A DNA stretch of 64,000 nt from Trebouxia sp. TZW2008 (lineage: Eukaryota > Chlorophyta > Trebouxiophyceae > Trebouxiales > Trebouxiaceae): assembly GCA_002118135.1 (NCBI GenBank), contig BDIU01000319.1:1-64000 (forward strand), in the 5' to 3' direction. Of this stretch, positions 34,140-43,502 are shown piece by piece (positions within the stretch are counted from its first letter, which is position 1; every line of letters starts with the position of its first letter). Made by a program: the position numbers and the translations under genes. Below the pieces are notes generated by a model. That model was given only the letters and a program-made list of their open reading frames with translations, was not told the DNA's origin and made no database searches.

Positions 34140-34200
34140 CAAAAGCCTACAGCCCCGCCCCAAAAGCCCCAGTTTCTTACTTTAGTTTTGGGCAGAGCAT
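34140..34200. repeat. GCCCCA motif upstream of intact primase-helicase unit
   Basis: cagccccgccccaaaagccc at 34150 followed by cagttt, identical to 22118-22143, with the following ttagttttg also shared. The same motif inverted is found after the primase gene. Confidence 0.75.
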
Positions 34201-34677
34201 CACAATATCTAGTGAGAACTTCAACAGTGATTGGTTCAAGTCAACAGTCTATCGTGAACACAAAGCCCAATACACCGCCTTTCCTATCCTTTCTGTATGT
34301 ACTATGCAGGGCCTTCACAACACCTCGTGAGAGCTTCATAAGGCGTTGGCTTCATTCAACAAGCATACAGCGACAGAGCGGCAACCTGCCTACTCTTCCC
34401 AAACCAAAAGCCCTGACATCCTCCTTGCCAAGACTTGCAACGCAATAAGTACGTATGCTTCCAAACCTCTACTATGTTATTTTGTTACCACATTCAACAA
34501 AGAACCTGATTGACAGTTGCATATTGGTGAATTCAGTTTTGCATAAAGTGACATCCCTTGATGTGCTTAGACTAAGTGTTCCATTACAATTCTGATAAAG
34601 CCAAGCACATCTTTCATGTCCGTCATGGCATTCCAAGTTCAATTTTGTTTGCATGCGTTTCCTTCACCTAGGAAAAG

Positions 34678-35031
34678 TTGTCAACTTTATGTAGACTAGG
34701 TTATGACATGACACTTGAGACCCTAGGAGCCTCACAAACGTCAACAACAACAACAAACGCTGGTTGCCAATCCCAAACAAGCCAAGACAACTTAATGCAT
34801 GAGCGAGTTGGACTTTGCATGCCCTTAGAATGGTTCAACACGTACAAAGGTAGGCCAGATAAAACGCGGTTGTACAAACAACACAGATACCACAATGATG
34901 ATGCTTATAGGAACACAGTGATTCATGCCAACAACGCTCGCACAAAATTGAAGCGACAAGACCCTGAGTATCGAGCACACGAGGCAGCTTTGCAACGTAA
35001 ACGTCGTCAAAACGCTAAACAATTGCGGTAG
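34678..35031 (+). CDS. Small basic protein upstream of primase-helicase
   Basis: A 117-residue frame, stop tag 35029. The C-terminal half is strongly basic with the pattern KQHRYHNDDAYRN ... NNARTKLKRQDPEYRAHEA ... RKRRQNAKQ. The YH-D-YR and DPEYR signatures are common in small basic proteins of large DNA viruses and phages, often near nucleases; no zinc-binding or catalytic residues are evident. It lies 110 bp upstream of the primase-helicase and on the same strand; a broken relative sits upstream of the decayed copy near 19.4 kb, so the pairing seems conserved. The true start may be one of the internal ATGs (34707 or 34798). Confidence 0.5.
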   Translation: MSTLCRLGYDMTLETLGASQTSTTTTNAGCQSQTSQDNLMHERVGLCMPLEWFNTYKGRPDKTRLYKQHRYHNDDAYRNTVIHANNARTKLKRQDPEYRAHEAALQRKRRQNAKQLR

Positions 35032-35141
35032 TGATTTTTTTTTAAAGCTTGATCAAGTTTAATCACTGGATAACGTACATGTATACATTGCGCAAAACCA
35101 GACATTCTAAAATGTGTTGTGTTGTCAGCAGATAACACATC

Positions 35142-37772
35142 ATGGTTTCAAGCCAGGCAACATCAGACAAGCCAAAAAGCTTGCAACAGAGCTCCATGCA
35201 CCAACTCTTGCAAGAATATGAAGTAAAGAAAGGGGAGCAATTCAACTTCACGTATATGGCTTGGCCGTATGGATCATTCATGGTACCTGAGGACAAGCGT
35301 GATGCATTCTACAAGGCATACACAGATACTCTCAGTGCCGGCATTGTGCCACCACTAACAGAGAAACAAGGTTTGGCTGGGCCTGTCGTGGTCGACTTGG
35401 ATTTCAAGTTCTCAAATGATGTCAAGCATCGTCGTTACACGCCTGACTTTGTAGAAAATGTAGTGAGCAAATACTTTGATATTTTGGGTGAGTATGTACA
35501 GCTGGATGAGCATAACAACATGTGTTACATATTTGAGAGGGAAGATCCATACCTTGAGGAGAAACCAGGCAAGGCTGCCATTGTGAAGGACGGGCTTCAT
35601 CTGATGTTCCCAGCCATCAAGTGTCATGCCCGACTCAAGTGGTTGGCGCGAAATCATGTCATACAAGAGTGTAGGACCTTGTTTGAGAAGCTTGGCACTA
35701 CCAACACAGTTGATGACATTGTGGACAAGGCTGTGATCAGCACCAACAACTGGTTTGTTTACCTCAGCTCCAAGCCAAATCGCCAACCCTACAAGCTCAC
35801 TAGAGTCTTGGACAATTCCTTGAAAGAAGTTGCCTTTAAACCAAGCCGCAAGCTGGTGCCGCTCCTTAGCGTTGCTGGGGATGCTGAGGATGTCTTGTAC
35901 ATCAAAAAGCTACCACCACAGGAGCCTTCCAGCGAGCAGACGCCTCCAGCACGGCAGAAGAGAGAGCCTGCAGATACACATGACCCAGTCAGTTGCAACC
36001 TTCTGCAACAATCAGTCATGGGGCTTGATCCCACAAGAGCTAAACCCTACAGGAAATGGCTCAAGATAGTTTTTGGCATCCTCAATGTCAGTCAGGCAAA
36101 CAAATTCTGTCCAGAAGGCCACAGACTTATCCATCAGTTCTCTGAGCAGTCACCAGAATATGATGCGCAGGAACTAAATACGAAGGTGGCCACGCTGCAG
36201 GCACAGCCAGAGAGTGGAATAGGTTTTGGCACCATTGTCCGGAAACTACAAAAGGACAACCCTGAGCTTTATCAGAAGCTGTTCAAGAAGCCATCCAGCA
36301 CATCTGAACACCTTCTACAGCTAGCCATATCGCGTGGAGGACAGCATGTTGATGTTGCAAAGGTGTTCAGCTCGCTTTTTCCTGGCGAGTTCAAGTGGGC
36401 AACAACAAAACAAGATCCAATCTTTTACAGATTCTCAGGAACAATTTGGGTACGCCAAGAGGATGACGCTGTGGTATACAAGCTCTTGAGTTGCCATGTA
36501 TCAGATGCCTTCCAGGAGAAGGCAACATTTTACCGTGAACAAGCAGAGGCCGAGCAGGACCTTGGGAAGAAGGAGAAGCTCGAAAAGCAGCGAGTAACGG
36601 CCATCAAAGTTGCCAACCAACTCCTCAACATGAGCTATCTGAAACAAGTGTGTCATGCTATCAGCAAACACCTCCATGACGCGGATCTTCTACAGAAAAT
36701 GGACACCAACCTGGATCTTGTAGCCTTCAAAGATGGAGTATACAACCTGATGTCATCAGCCTTTCGCCAAGGCAGACCAGAGGATTTGTTGAGCGTGTGC
36801 ATCCCCTTCAACTACCCAACAACAGACCCTCAGCGACGTGCGGAGCTTCTGACATTCCTGAGCCAAATCAAACCGCAGGAGGACGAGCTGGAGTACCTGT
36901 TGGATCAATTGAGTCAGTGCCTATCAGGGAGAATACGAAAGCAGGTGATCCACATCCTTGCTGGTCAACTTGCAGGCAATGGTAAAAGTACATTACTGCG
37001 CTTGGTTCAGTTGGCATTTGGTGGCTACTATTGCAGCATGCCCATTGCCTATCTCACACAGAAGAGTGCTTCAGCCAACGCTGCTAACCCAATCATCCTC
37101 AAGCTGAAGCCTGCAAGAATTGTTGGATCTTCGGAGCCCAAGGAGGAGACCCGATTCAATGGTTCTATTCTCAAAGGCCTCAGTGGTGGAGATGAACAAG
37201 AGGGACGTGCCTTATTCAGCAATAAGCTGGTCAGCTACTACCCACAGCTCAGATTGTTCATATTGTGCAATGACACTCCGTACATCAATGGGAAGGACAA
37301 GGGGTTGAAAAGAAGGATCACAAAAATAACCTTCAGCAGCCAGTTCAAAGAAAGTGTGAATGAGCCAGACCTTGTCAACCATGTCTACCCCATCAACGTT
37401 GACATGGATGACAAGCTACAGTCCTGGGCACCAGAGCTCATACTGCTGCTATTGGAGCGCTTCAAGCCAGATTATGTTTACTCTTGCCCTTCAAGTATCC
37501 AGCAAGGCACCAATGATTACATGAACGAAAATGACCCTGTGAGCAAGTTTGTCAGAGACAAACTGGAGCAAGATGCTGAGTCTTGTATAACATTTTGCGA
37601 GCTTAGACAGCTGTGGGCTAGTGATGGATATGGTTTGATCAAGCTATCTGACTTGAAAAAGGAGCTTGTGCGAGTGTTGGGCACTGAATGTATTGCCGAC
37701 TCCCGCTTCAAAGGCGAAAAGTACAAGAACTTTTTCAAGGGTTACAAAGTCCGACCAGAGCAATGCTTATAA
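35142..37772 (+). CDS. Primase-helicase: AEP primase + D5/SF3 helicase
   Basis: An intact, intronless 876-residue protein that would prime and unwind DNA in the replication of a virus-like element. The N-terminal archaeo-eukaryotic primase has VVVDLDFKF (residues 82-90, acidic pair D85/D87), KDGLHLMFP (149-157, catalytic-type histidine H153) and a third acidic region near D195 (DKAVISTNNWFVYL). A PriCT-like linker (VMGLDPTRAKPYRKW) follows near 290-310. The C-terminal SF3 helicase has Walker A GQLAGNGKST (608-617), the D5-type KPARIVGSSEPKEE, the GGDEQEGRALF block, LFILCNDTP (sensor/motif C) and the arginine finger region GLKRRITKITF. This architecture is typical of nucleocytoplasmic large DNA viruses, virophages and polinton-like viruses. 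Two dead copies of it are in this window. All motifs are intact, so this copy may be young or in use. Confidence 0.93.
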   Translation: MVSSQATSDKPKSLQQSSMHQLLQEYEVKKGEQFNFTYMAWPYGSFMVPEDKRDAFYKAYTDTLSAGIVPPLTEKQGLAGPVVVDLDFKFSNDVKHRRYTPDFVENVVSKYFDILGEYVQLDEHNNMCYIFEREDPYLEEKPGKAAIVKDGLHLMFPAIKCHARLKWLARNHVIQECRTLFEKLGTTNTVDDIVDKAVISTNNWFVYLSSKPNRQPYKLTRVLDNSLKEVAFKPSRKLVPLLSVAGDAEDVLYIKKLPPQEPSSEQTPPARQKREPADTHDPVSCNLLQQSVMGLDPTRAKPYRKWLKIVFGILNVSQANKFCPEGHRLIHQFSEQSPEYDAQELNTKVATLQAQPESGIGFGTIVRKLQKDNPELYQKLFKKPSSTSEHLLQLAISRGGQHVDVAKVFSSLFPGEFKWATTKQDPIFYRFSGTIWVRQEDDAVVYKLLSCHVSDAFQEKATFYREQAEAEQDLGKKEKLEKQRVTAIKVANQLLNMSYLKQVCHAISKHLHDADLLQKMDTNLDLVAFKDGVYNLMSSAFRQGRPEDLLSVCIPFNYPTTDPQRRAELLTFLSQIKPQEDELEYLLDQLSQCLSGRIRKQVIHILAGQLAGNGKSTLLRLVQLAFGGYYCSMPIAYLTQKSASANAANPIILKLKPARIVGSSEPKEETRFNGSILKGLSGGDEQEGRALFSNKLVSYYPQLRLFILCNDTPYINGKDKGLKRRITKITFSSQFKESVNEPDLVNHVYPINVDMDDKLQSWAPELILLLLERFKPDYVYSCPSSIQQGTNDYMNENDPVSKFVRDKLEQDAESCITFCELRQLWASDGYGLIKLSDLKKELVRVLGTECIADSRFKGEKYKNFFKGYKVRPEQCL

Positions 37773-38441
37773 AGATGAGATGCAAGGTAGTGTAGTACTC
37801 CATGGGTGCTGTCGCGTTTGTTATAAGATTGGGGCTTGTGGGGCTGGCCTGACAGGGGCATATTCCACGAGCCAACCTTGATACAACATGTTTTGATGCC
37901 AGTCCAACTTTTGGTGCACAGAAGTGGGGCTGACAATCTAGTGTAGGGGAAGTCAACAAGCAACAACAATTCTCAAGTCCCATAGGATAACACTGTGTTG
38001 TGCAGACGTATATTATCCAGCACGCAAAGCCCTGCTTCATGTCAACTGCTGTCGGGGGTGCCAGTTTGTGGGACTTGACGTGTCGGAGACCCCTGGTTCA
38101 AGGCTGACAGATGCAAAACCTTTTCAATTTGCTCAAAATACAAGCAGAGCAGTGTTGGCAAACGTGGGATATTGAAATCTGTAAAATTGGGTACGAGTAC
38201 GACAACTCTGGAAAAGTGGGGCTTTTGGGGCTGGCAGAAGAGAGCTAATTACCATCAACCAAGCCGTGTTACGGAATCTTTCACTGCTAGCCCCACTTTG
38301 GTGGACGGAAGTGGGGCTGGCAAATGATGATACAAGCAATTCATCATGTTTTGGGAAGGCTTGGTTGGTTTTGCACAGTAACAGCAGTGAGCCAATATTG
38401 CTCCATGTTGCAAAGACACTCCTGTGCTGTACTGGGTTGAT
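37773..38441. repeat. GGGGCTTTTGGGGC motifs after the primase-helicase
   Basis: Two units (cores near 37830 and 38214; gattggggcttgtggggctg and agtggggcttttggggctgg), each followed at 85-100 bp by gaagtggggctg. They are in the same orientation as the array after the decayed copy (23.1-23.8 kb) and opposite to the motif at 34150. No gene here; a tRNA-like B box lies at 38095. Confidence 0.7.
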
Positions 38442-39158
38442 CTAGCCAGCCAAAAATGCACGCAGGCCTTGCTTCAGATCAGCTGCTGTTGGGTTGCCTG
38501 TTTTTGAATTTGGATAGGCACCATGCACAATGACATAGTCTTCATCAAAGTTCAGGGGCTCACCATTCTGCGGGTCGTGGTCAAGATGTTGCTGCAGATA
38601 TTCAGCCAACTGTTTGATCTCAGCGGCTTTCATTTTGGCAATATCTGATTTAGACCTGATGGTTGCACTACCAAGCTCTCTAAGAGCAACGTTGACGATC
38701 TGCAGTCCATTTGGGTCCGGCTCTGAGCTTGTAGACCTGCTCACACCAACCGCACCTGCAGAGCTGACATGGCTTCTTGGTTGAGCAGGATCTGACTGAG
38801 CAGAAGCATTGGAGAATTGATTAGAGGTGACATCACTCAGCGTGTCACCAGACACTGCATCTCTACCGTACTTTTTTGTGACGGAAACATATGGCCTAAC
38901 CCTCAAGCCAGTGTCGCTGCATAATTCACCTGCAGCCAACAGCCCGCCTGTCAGGTGGCGCAGAGTGATGCACACATCTGTTGCAATCTGATTGGGGTTG
39001 CCGCCTTTCAGCTCTCCTGCAGCTTCCGCCCTCCCAACGGCAGCAACAACAAGCCCTTTCAAGGCATTGCTTTTGTCTAGAGTGGGGTCTGCCTTGCTGA
39101 GTGAGATCTTCAGGAGGTCAAAAACAGCAGCAAGTTCTTTGTCTGATTGGTCTGCCAT
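38442..39158 (-). CDS. Unknown protein of the virus-like element, about 238 residues
   Basis: Start chosen at ATG 39158 (MADQSDKELAAVFDLL), because the upstream frame is low-quality and the helical part begins here. Residues 1-95 look alpha-helical (LKISLSKADPTLDKSNALKG), 100-150 are serine-rich and probably unstructured, and the C-terminus has KMKAAEIKQLAEYLQQHL and TAADLKQGLRAFL, weakly like the two helices of a SAP DNA-binding domain separated by an insertion. A fragment of a relative lies at 33202-33352. It sits convergently between primase-helicase and recombinase. Function unknown; DNA binding is a guess. Confidence 0.6.
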   Translation of the reverse strand: MADQSDKELAAVFDLLKISLSKADPTLDKSNALKGLVVAAVGRAEAAGELKGGNPNQIATDVCITLRHLTGGLLAAGELCSDTGLRVRPYVSVTKKYGRDAVSGDTLSDVTSNQFSNASAQSDPAQPRSHVSSAGAVGVSRSTSSEPDPNGLQIVNVALRELGSATIRSKSDIAKMKAAEIKQLAEYLQQHLDHDPQNGEPLNFDEDYVIVHGAYPNSKTGNPTAADLKQGLRAFLAG

Positions 39159-39854
39159 GATTGGCTTGCACACTGATCTCCAAGACCACAGAGTTTGGTA
39201 CGTCGATTTTTGCATGGTACAAAGGCGGGACAGCACACAAGTAGCTAATGCTGCTTGCATGGTGTCCAGCCTGCCTGTTGTCAAGCTCGCAGAAAGCCAG
39301 CTTAAGCAACGACTGAGCTTTTGCTTGTCAACCGGAGGGTCGACTGGCAAAAACCCCCATGCATTGTTGGGTCATGTGTTCACTGGACTTCGATTTTGCA
39401 ACATTTGGGTTGAGTTCAGGTGAAATATAATAGCTTTGTGAACTACGCAACTCAGCAATTTTCAAAATTCAAAAGCAAAATACCTCAAACTCGACAGAAC
39501 TCATTCAATTTACCGTCATATTGAACAAAATTAGCCAGTAATTTCGAATACTTCAGACATTTGCGTGATGTGGAATTGTCCACATTGCAAGTCCAATTGG
39601 TCTGCATTGAAATGTGATCAATGCAGACCAATTGGTAAGCAAAGACAGCATATATGCAAAGTTGGCTTCAAACAGAAACAAAGTCGCAGCTTTTGCAACC
39701 ACACTTTACTCATTTGATGATTTGCAAGTCAAACAATTTGTCTACATTACATAATTGCTTTTCAAGGAAAAGTATTGCAAGTCAACAAAAGGAGGACGGG
39801 AGAAGATCTCGCAGATCTTCTCTCAACTCCCTGCAAGGCTCCCACACGCAATAG
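39159..39854. other. Spacer between unknown protein and recombinase
   Basis: AT-rich, with a near-palindrome tccaattggtctgcattgaa / ttgatcaatgcagaccaattgg around 39588-39632 that can form a hairpin (ccaattggtctgcatt and aatgcagaccaattgg are exact inverted repeats). This lies between two divergent starts and is a plausible regulatory or recombination site. No other feature seen. Confidence 0.5.
39588..39634. repeat. 16-bp perfect inverted repeat between divergent genes
   Basis: ccaattggtctgcatt near 39594-39609 and its exact reverse complement aatgcagaccaattgg near 39618-39633 are separated by only 8 nt or so. It lies about 0.2 kb upstream of the tyrosine recombinase start and 0.4 kb from the start of the minus-strand protein. 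Confidence 0.7.
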
Positions 39855-40820
39855 ATGGGCCACCTAACCACAACTAAACCTGACAAAGCCTTGCAAGGTA
39901 TACTACAAGACTCTGAGCTGTCTGACAGCTCCAAGCAAACATATGCTCAGCGCCTGAAGGCCATCTCAGCCAGGCTAGGGCACCCAATCAATGAGCTGGC
40001 CATGCAGCCTATGACAACTCTTCATTGGATCAAACAGGAATACCCGGAAGTTGCGACGCAAAAGAATGTGGTCACAGCAGTGTTGGCAGCTCTTAGACGA
40101 ATGCCTGTCATGCAGAAGCAGCACCGGCAAGCCCTAGCAATATGGCTACTTGCTTCCAAAGAGCTTGAAGCTCAGCAGCAGGCACGGCTAAAAGCAAACA
40201 AGCCTTCTGCCAGACAAAAGCGGGGCTATGTCGATTTCAAAGATGTGATTAGGGTACGTACCTCTCTGGCCAAGGGATCACGCCAACGCCTCCTGCTAGC
40301 CTTTTATACCATGATTCCTCCGCTGCGCTGCGACCTTAATCGGGTGGCCCTCCTACAGTGTCCTGCGTCTTCAGCCTCAATATCACAGGATGAAGTGGAT
40401 ACCGTAAAGGAAAGCAATTTTTTGTGCTTGCCAGCAGACAAGAAAAAACCTGCCATTTTAGTGCTCAGAGAGTTCAAAACTGCAAACTCTGCTGGGGTCT
40501 GGCGGAGAACACTCCAAATGAATCTGACACAGGAGTTGTGGACATCTCTGCAGGTTGAGCCGGCAAGGAGATGGCTTTTCACCACCAAGTCCGGCTCGCC
40601 ATACACAGCAAAGAACTTCAGCAAATGGTGCTGTGCTGTCTTGCGCAAACTTTTTGCCAGACCATTAACTTTGACATTGCTGAGACACAGCTATTTGAAT
40701 GCAATGGACTGGAACAAACTAACAATAGCAGCTAGGGAGAACTTAGCAGCAGACATGTGTCACAGCACAGAAACTCAAGACACCTACAGGTGGATATCTA
40801 GCAAGCACAGGCTTGGTTAA
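39855..40820 (+). CDS. Tyrosine recombinase/integrase, virus-like, intact
   Basis: A 321-residue intronless enzyme. Residues 1-110 form a SAM-like N-terminal core-binding region (SDSSKQTYAQRLKAI). The catalytic domain has R158 in MIPPLRCDLNRV, K208 in LREFKTA, R277-H278 in LTLLRHSYLNAMD, H303 in MCHSTETQ and the tyrosine Y311 in DTYRW. This R-K-R/H-H-Y set and the LLRHSY...HS..Q..YRW spacing match recombinases of polinton-like viruses and large DNA viruses of algae, and differ from the Crypton enzymes in this window. It would integrate or excise the element. Two decayed copies lie downstream. A stop at taa 40818 is followed by an H2B-like remnant in the opposite direction. Confidence 0.9.
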   Translation: MGHLTTTKPDKALQGILQDSELSDSSKQTYAQRLKAISARLGHPINELAMQPMTTLHWIKQEYPEVATQKNVVTAVLAALRRMPVMQKQHRQALAIWLLASKELEAQQQARLKANKPSARQKRGYVDFKDVIRVRTSLAKGSRQRLLLAFYTMIPPLRCDLNRVALLQCPASSASISQDEVDTVKESNFLCLPADKKKPAILVLREFKTANSAGVWRRTLQMNLTQELWTSLQVEPARRWLFTTKSGSPYTAKNFSKWCCAVLRKLFARPLTLTLLRHSYLNAMDWNKLTIAARENLAADMCHSTETQDTYRWISSKHRLG

Positions 40821-40849
40821 GGGAAGCAACAATAAGCAATGGCTGTCGT

Positions 40850-40995
40850 CAGCTGACAGGCAGTCATAGATGCAGTTTCATCAAGAGCATGAACAGCAAT
40901 CAAGGGTCTGTTTTGGGATGGTTGGCAAGTGAATCTTTAAGTGCTGAGTGTGCCACGGATGTGTCACCTAACAGTCCTGTCCCTAGGAACGTTGA
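40850..40995 (-). pseudogene. H2B-like gene, C-terminal remnant
   Basis: On the minus strand codes GDTSVAHSALKDSLANHPKT with a TGA at 40900-40902, matching GDTSKENSALTESVAKHPNT and the TGA of the intact gene at 46887-47240. The sequence beyond the stop is also shared (gcagtcat, gagcatgaaca-caatcaag). Upstream of LLGDTS the match ends, so the histone-fold helices are lost. Confidence 0.7.
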
Positions 40996-41000
40996 TGACA

Positions 41001-41886
41001 GCTTACCTGAAATGACAAGGCATGACTGAAGCAGGAGCTGTTTCTGGCTTAGCAGCCATACTTATCGTTCCCCGTCTCCTTGACAGATCAGGTTCTGTTG
41101 TATTGTGCTGCTCTGAGCGAGTACGGCAGCGCATAACCTGGCTTGTTGAACACAGCTCTTGTTATGTTAGCAAGGTCATGGCAATACTAAGCAGGACACA
41201 CATTCATTGACAGCTGAGACATGTGTGACTTTGGGACAGTACAGATAGGCAGTAAGCTGGGTTTTTGTTGAGTTTGAGCGCTTCAGCAATTGAGATTGCA
41301 ATTCAGCCAGCAATATGTCAAACAGCAGCAATGCCATCATGGAGCAAGGGTCATGGGACTGACAGGTGAGCAAGGGTACCACAGTGTAGACTCAGGTGCA
41401 AGGTACCACTTCATCTGAGGTCTTGTCATTGACCTGCATGACAAGACAGTGCAAATGAACATCACAAGCGGCACTATTATCAGGCCTTGGCTCCACTGCA
41501 TCAGTATGTGCTTGCACTGGGCTTCCAACAAGGCAAGGGTCATGTCTTCAGCTATGAGGACAAGGAGGTGGTCACCTTTCACTCACAGCTAGCAGCACAT
41601 GTGATTGACACCCTGTTGAGTTTGCAACAGGCTATGTCTGCCAGTAAACTCAGACCCACATGGTGATGTGCTCACATACCATATGAAGCAGCCCTGCTTG
41701 TTGTGAGCAAGCAAAGCACGATCAAACAAGGGAGATTTTAATGATAATCTGCAAAGGTGCGAAATCTATGCACGGGTGTGCAAGCTGTGACCCTGTTTGT
41801 CCAACCATCCTCTGACAGCTGGCAGTGCAGCAGGCCACTGCATGGGGCAATACTGGAAAAGGTGGTCTGATGACAATAACAGCAAA
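41001..41886 (+). pseudogene. Unrecognised decayed reading frames
   Basis: Between 41350 and 41665 several plus-strand frames in succession look coding (GYHSVDSGARYHFI, then VIDLHDKTVQMNITSG, then QALAPLHQYVLALGF to SYEDKEVVTFHSQLA) but need frame changes and pass a stop. No family recognised. The remaining part holds nothing that I can support. Confidence 0.3.
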
Positions 41887-42446
41887 TCACTGCAGCCCAA
41901 CAGCAGCATCCATCAGGCTCTTGATGAGCTGCGCCTTTGTCGCTGTCTCTGGGAGTGTCACGCCATTGTAGTGTTGGACAAGACCAACAAGCTCACCTTT
42001 ACTGAGCTTCTGAAACCTCCATTGCTTGGCTGTTTTCAGGACCTCTGGATTCATGAAGTCTTGAACTCCCAAGCTGCCAGCTGAGCTGGAGGTTCCCGCA
42101 CCTGAGAAATTTGAGCTGCTAACTTCTGGACTTGCAGCCCTGCCTGCAGCACCGCTGCGCCTTTGTCGCTGTCAGGGGCAGAAGGTTCAGGGCTTGTTCC
42201 AAAGTTGACATGTTGTCCATGGCTGAGGCTCAAGCAGTGAAGTCTCTGAGCAAGACAGATCTGCTGAGAGGGGTCAGATGTGATTGCAAGCTCCTGATGC
42301 TGCACCTTTTCTGAAATGTCATCGATTTTGTGTCGAGGTGTTGCTCTGCAAAATCGATGCTGATGGTGCGCATGTAGCTGGGTTGAGCTCTGACACAGTC
42401 TTGGAACCATGAACTTGACTGAGCGGACTGCATTCGCGGACTGCAT
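41887..42446 (-). pseudogene. Minus-strand SAP-like protein, frame-broken
   Basis: Two overlapping minus-strand frames. The 3' one (41887-42072 and a little upstream) codes QKLSKGELVGLVQHYNGV then ATKAQLIKSLMDAA, a pattern close to the SAP DNA-binding motif (helix, glycine-containing loop, helix). The 5' one codes a glutamine-rich segment. They are out of frame with each other without a convincing intron. Position relative to the recombinase copies parallels that of the protein at 38442-39158. Confidence 0.4.
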
Positions 42447-42469
42447 TCTGAGCGGACTGCATTCAAACA

Positions 42470-43502
42470 GCTGCAGCAGTGTGCTAGCAAATCTGATGCT
42501 CAGAAGCAGCTGGCTGGCTGGGTTGTCAAAACTGGCAGATCAGGAGTGTACTACCTGCACCAGGATAGCTCTCTTGTTGTCCAGAATCTTGGGGCTGCCA
42601 GAGTGGCAATGCAGGTCTTGAGCCGAGTCAGTGAAGGCAACCTCACGAACACAGACCATGGTGCTGAAGAGGACCATGAGGATGAAGAGAAAAATGAGCT
42701 TCTCAGTCTTTGCTCTTGCCTTGATGGGGTGGTTGGTCAGCTGCACAAACAAGTAGAGACTCTGAAATCATACCAAACACAGCCTCAGTAGCCTGCAGGG
42801 ACCACTTGGACTGTCCAGAGCAAGATTGTAGACATGTATGATATCTGTGCATATGTTCAAGTCCACAAGGCAAGCTTGGTATTGCCACAGGAGGACACCC
42901 TGCTTCAGAGATCAACAAAGCTGCACTGTCAAATCTTGCTGGCTACATGTGCAGTTTTTGCCCAGAAACTGCTGCACAGATCCAGCTACACATCAGGATG
43001 CCGACAGCACTGCATGTGTACCTTGCTGCAAGAGTTGAAACACACAGGTGCAAAGACACCTGCTCTTGCTATGCTTGTTGAGCCTTTACTGCCTAGGGCC
43101 TGGAGAAAAGAGCTGGACAAACAGAAGACTCTGAAAGGTGATGTGGACACTGACCTGTATGCAGTTGGAATTGGGGAGCAAGATCTGGTACAGTCTGGTT
43201 CAGAGGAAGGCACAGCTGTAGATGATGGCTTCATTGTTCCTGAGGGCCCTAGAATGGCCAGGCTGTCCATGAAGGTGCAAGAGATCTCTGATGCTCTGGA
43301 CCTTGTTCCTGTGAGCAAACGAGACTGTGTGGAACATGCTGTAGCACATGCTATAGGTCAAGGACTGGACAAACTGATGGAATGCTGTCAAGCCTTTGAA
43401 AGCAAATATGCCGACAGCAAGTACCATCAGCCTTGGTTGTGTGCCCTCAAGCAAGCCATATCACAAGGTGATATAGCAGAGCAAGAGCCTGCAAAGAGCT
43501 AG
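42470..43502 (+). CDS. Unknown protein, one or two exons
   Basis: Frame 42480-42791 codes KTGRSGVYYLHQDSSLVVQ and an acidic stretch (GAEEDHEDEEKNELL); frame 42834-43502 codes 222 residues, mostly helical, with PLLPRAWRKELDKQKTL, a long acidic middle and a conserved-looking DALDLVPVSKRDCVEHAVAH. They may be parts of one gene joined by a short intron near 42785-42900 or one gene with a frameshift. No family recognised. Lies in the element island between recombinase copies. Confidence 0.35.
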
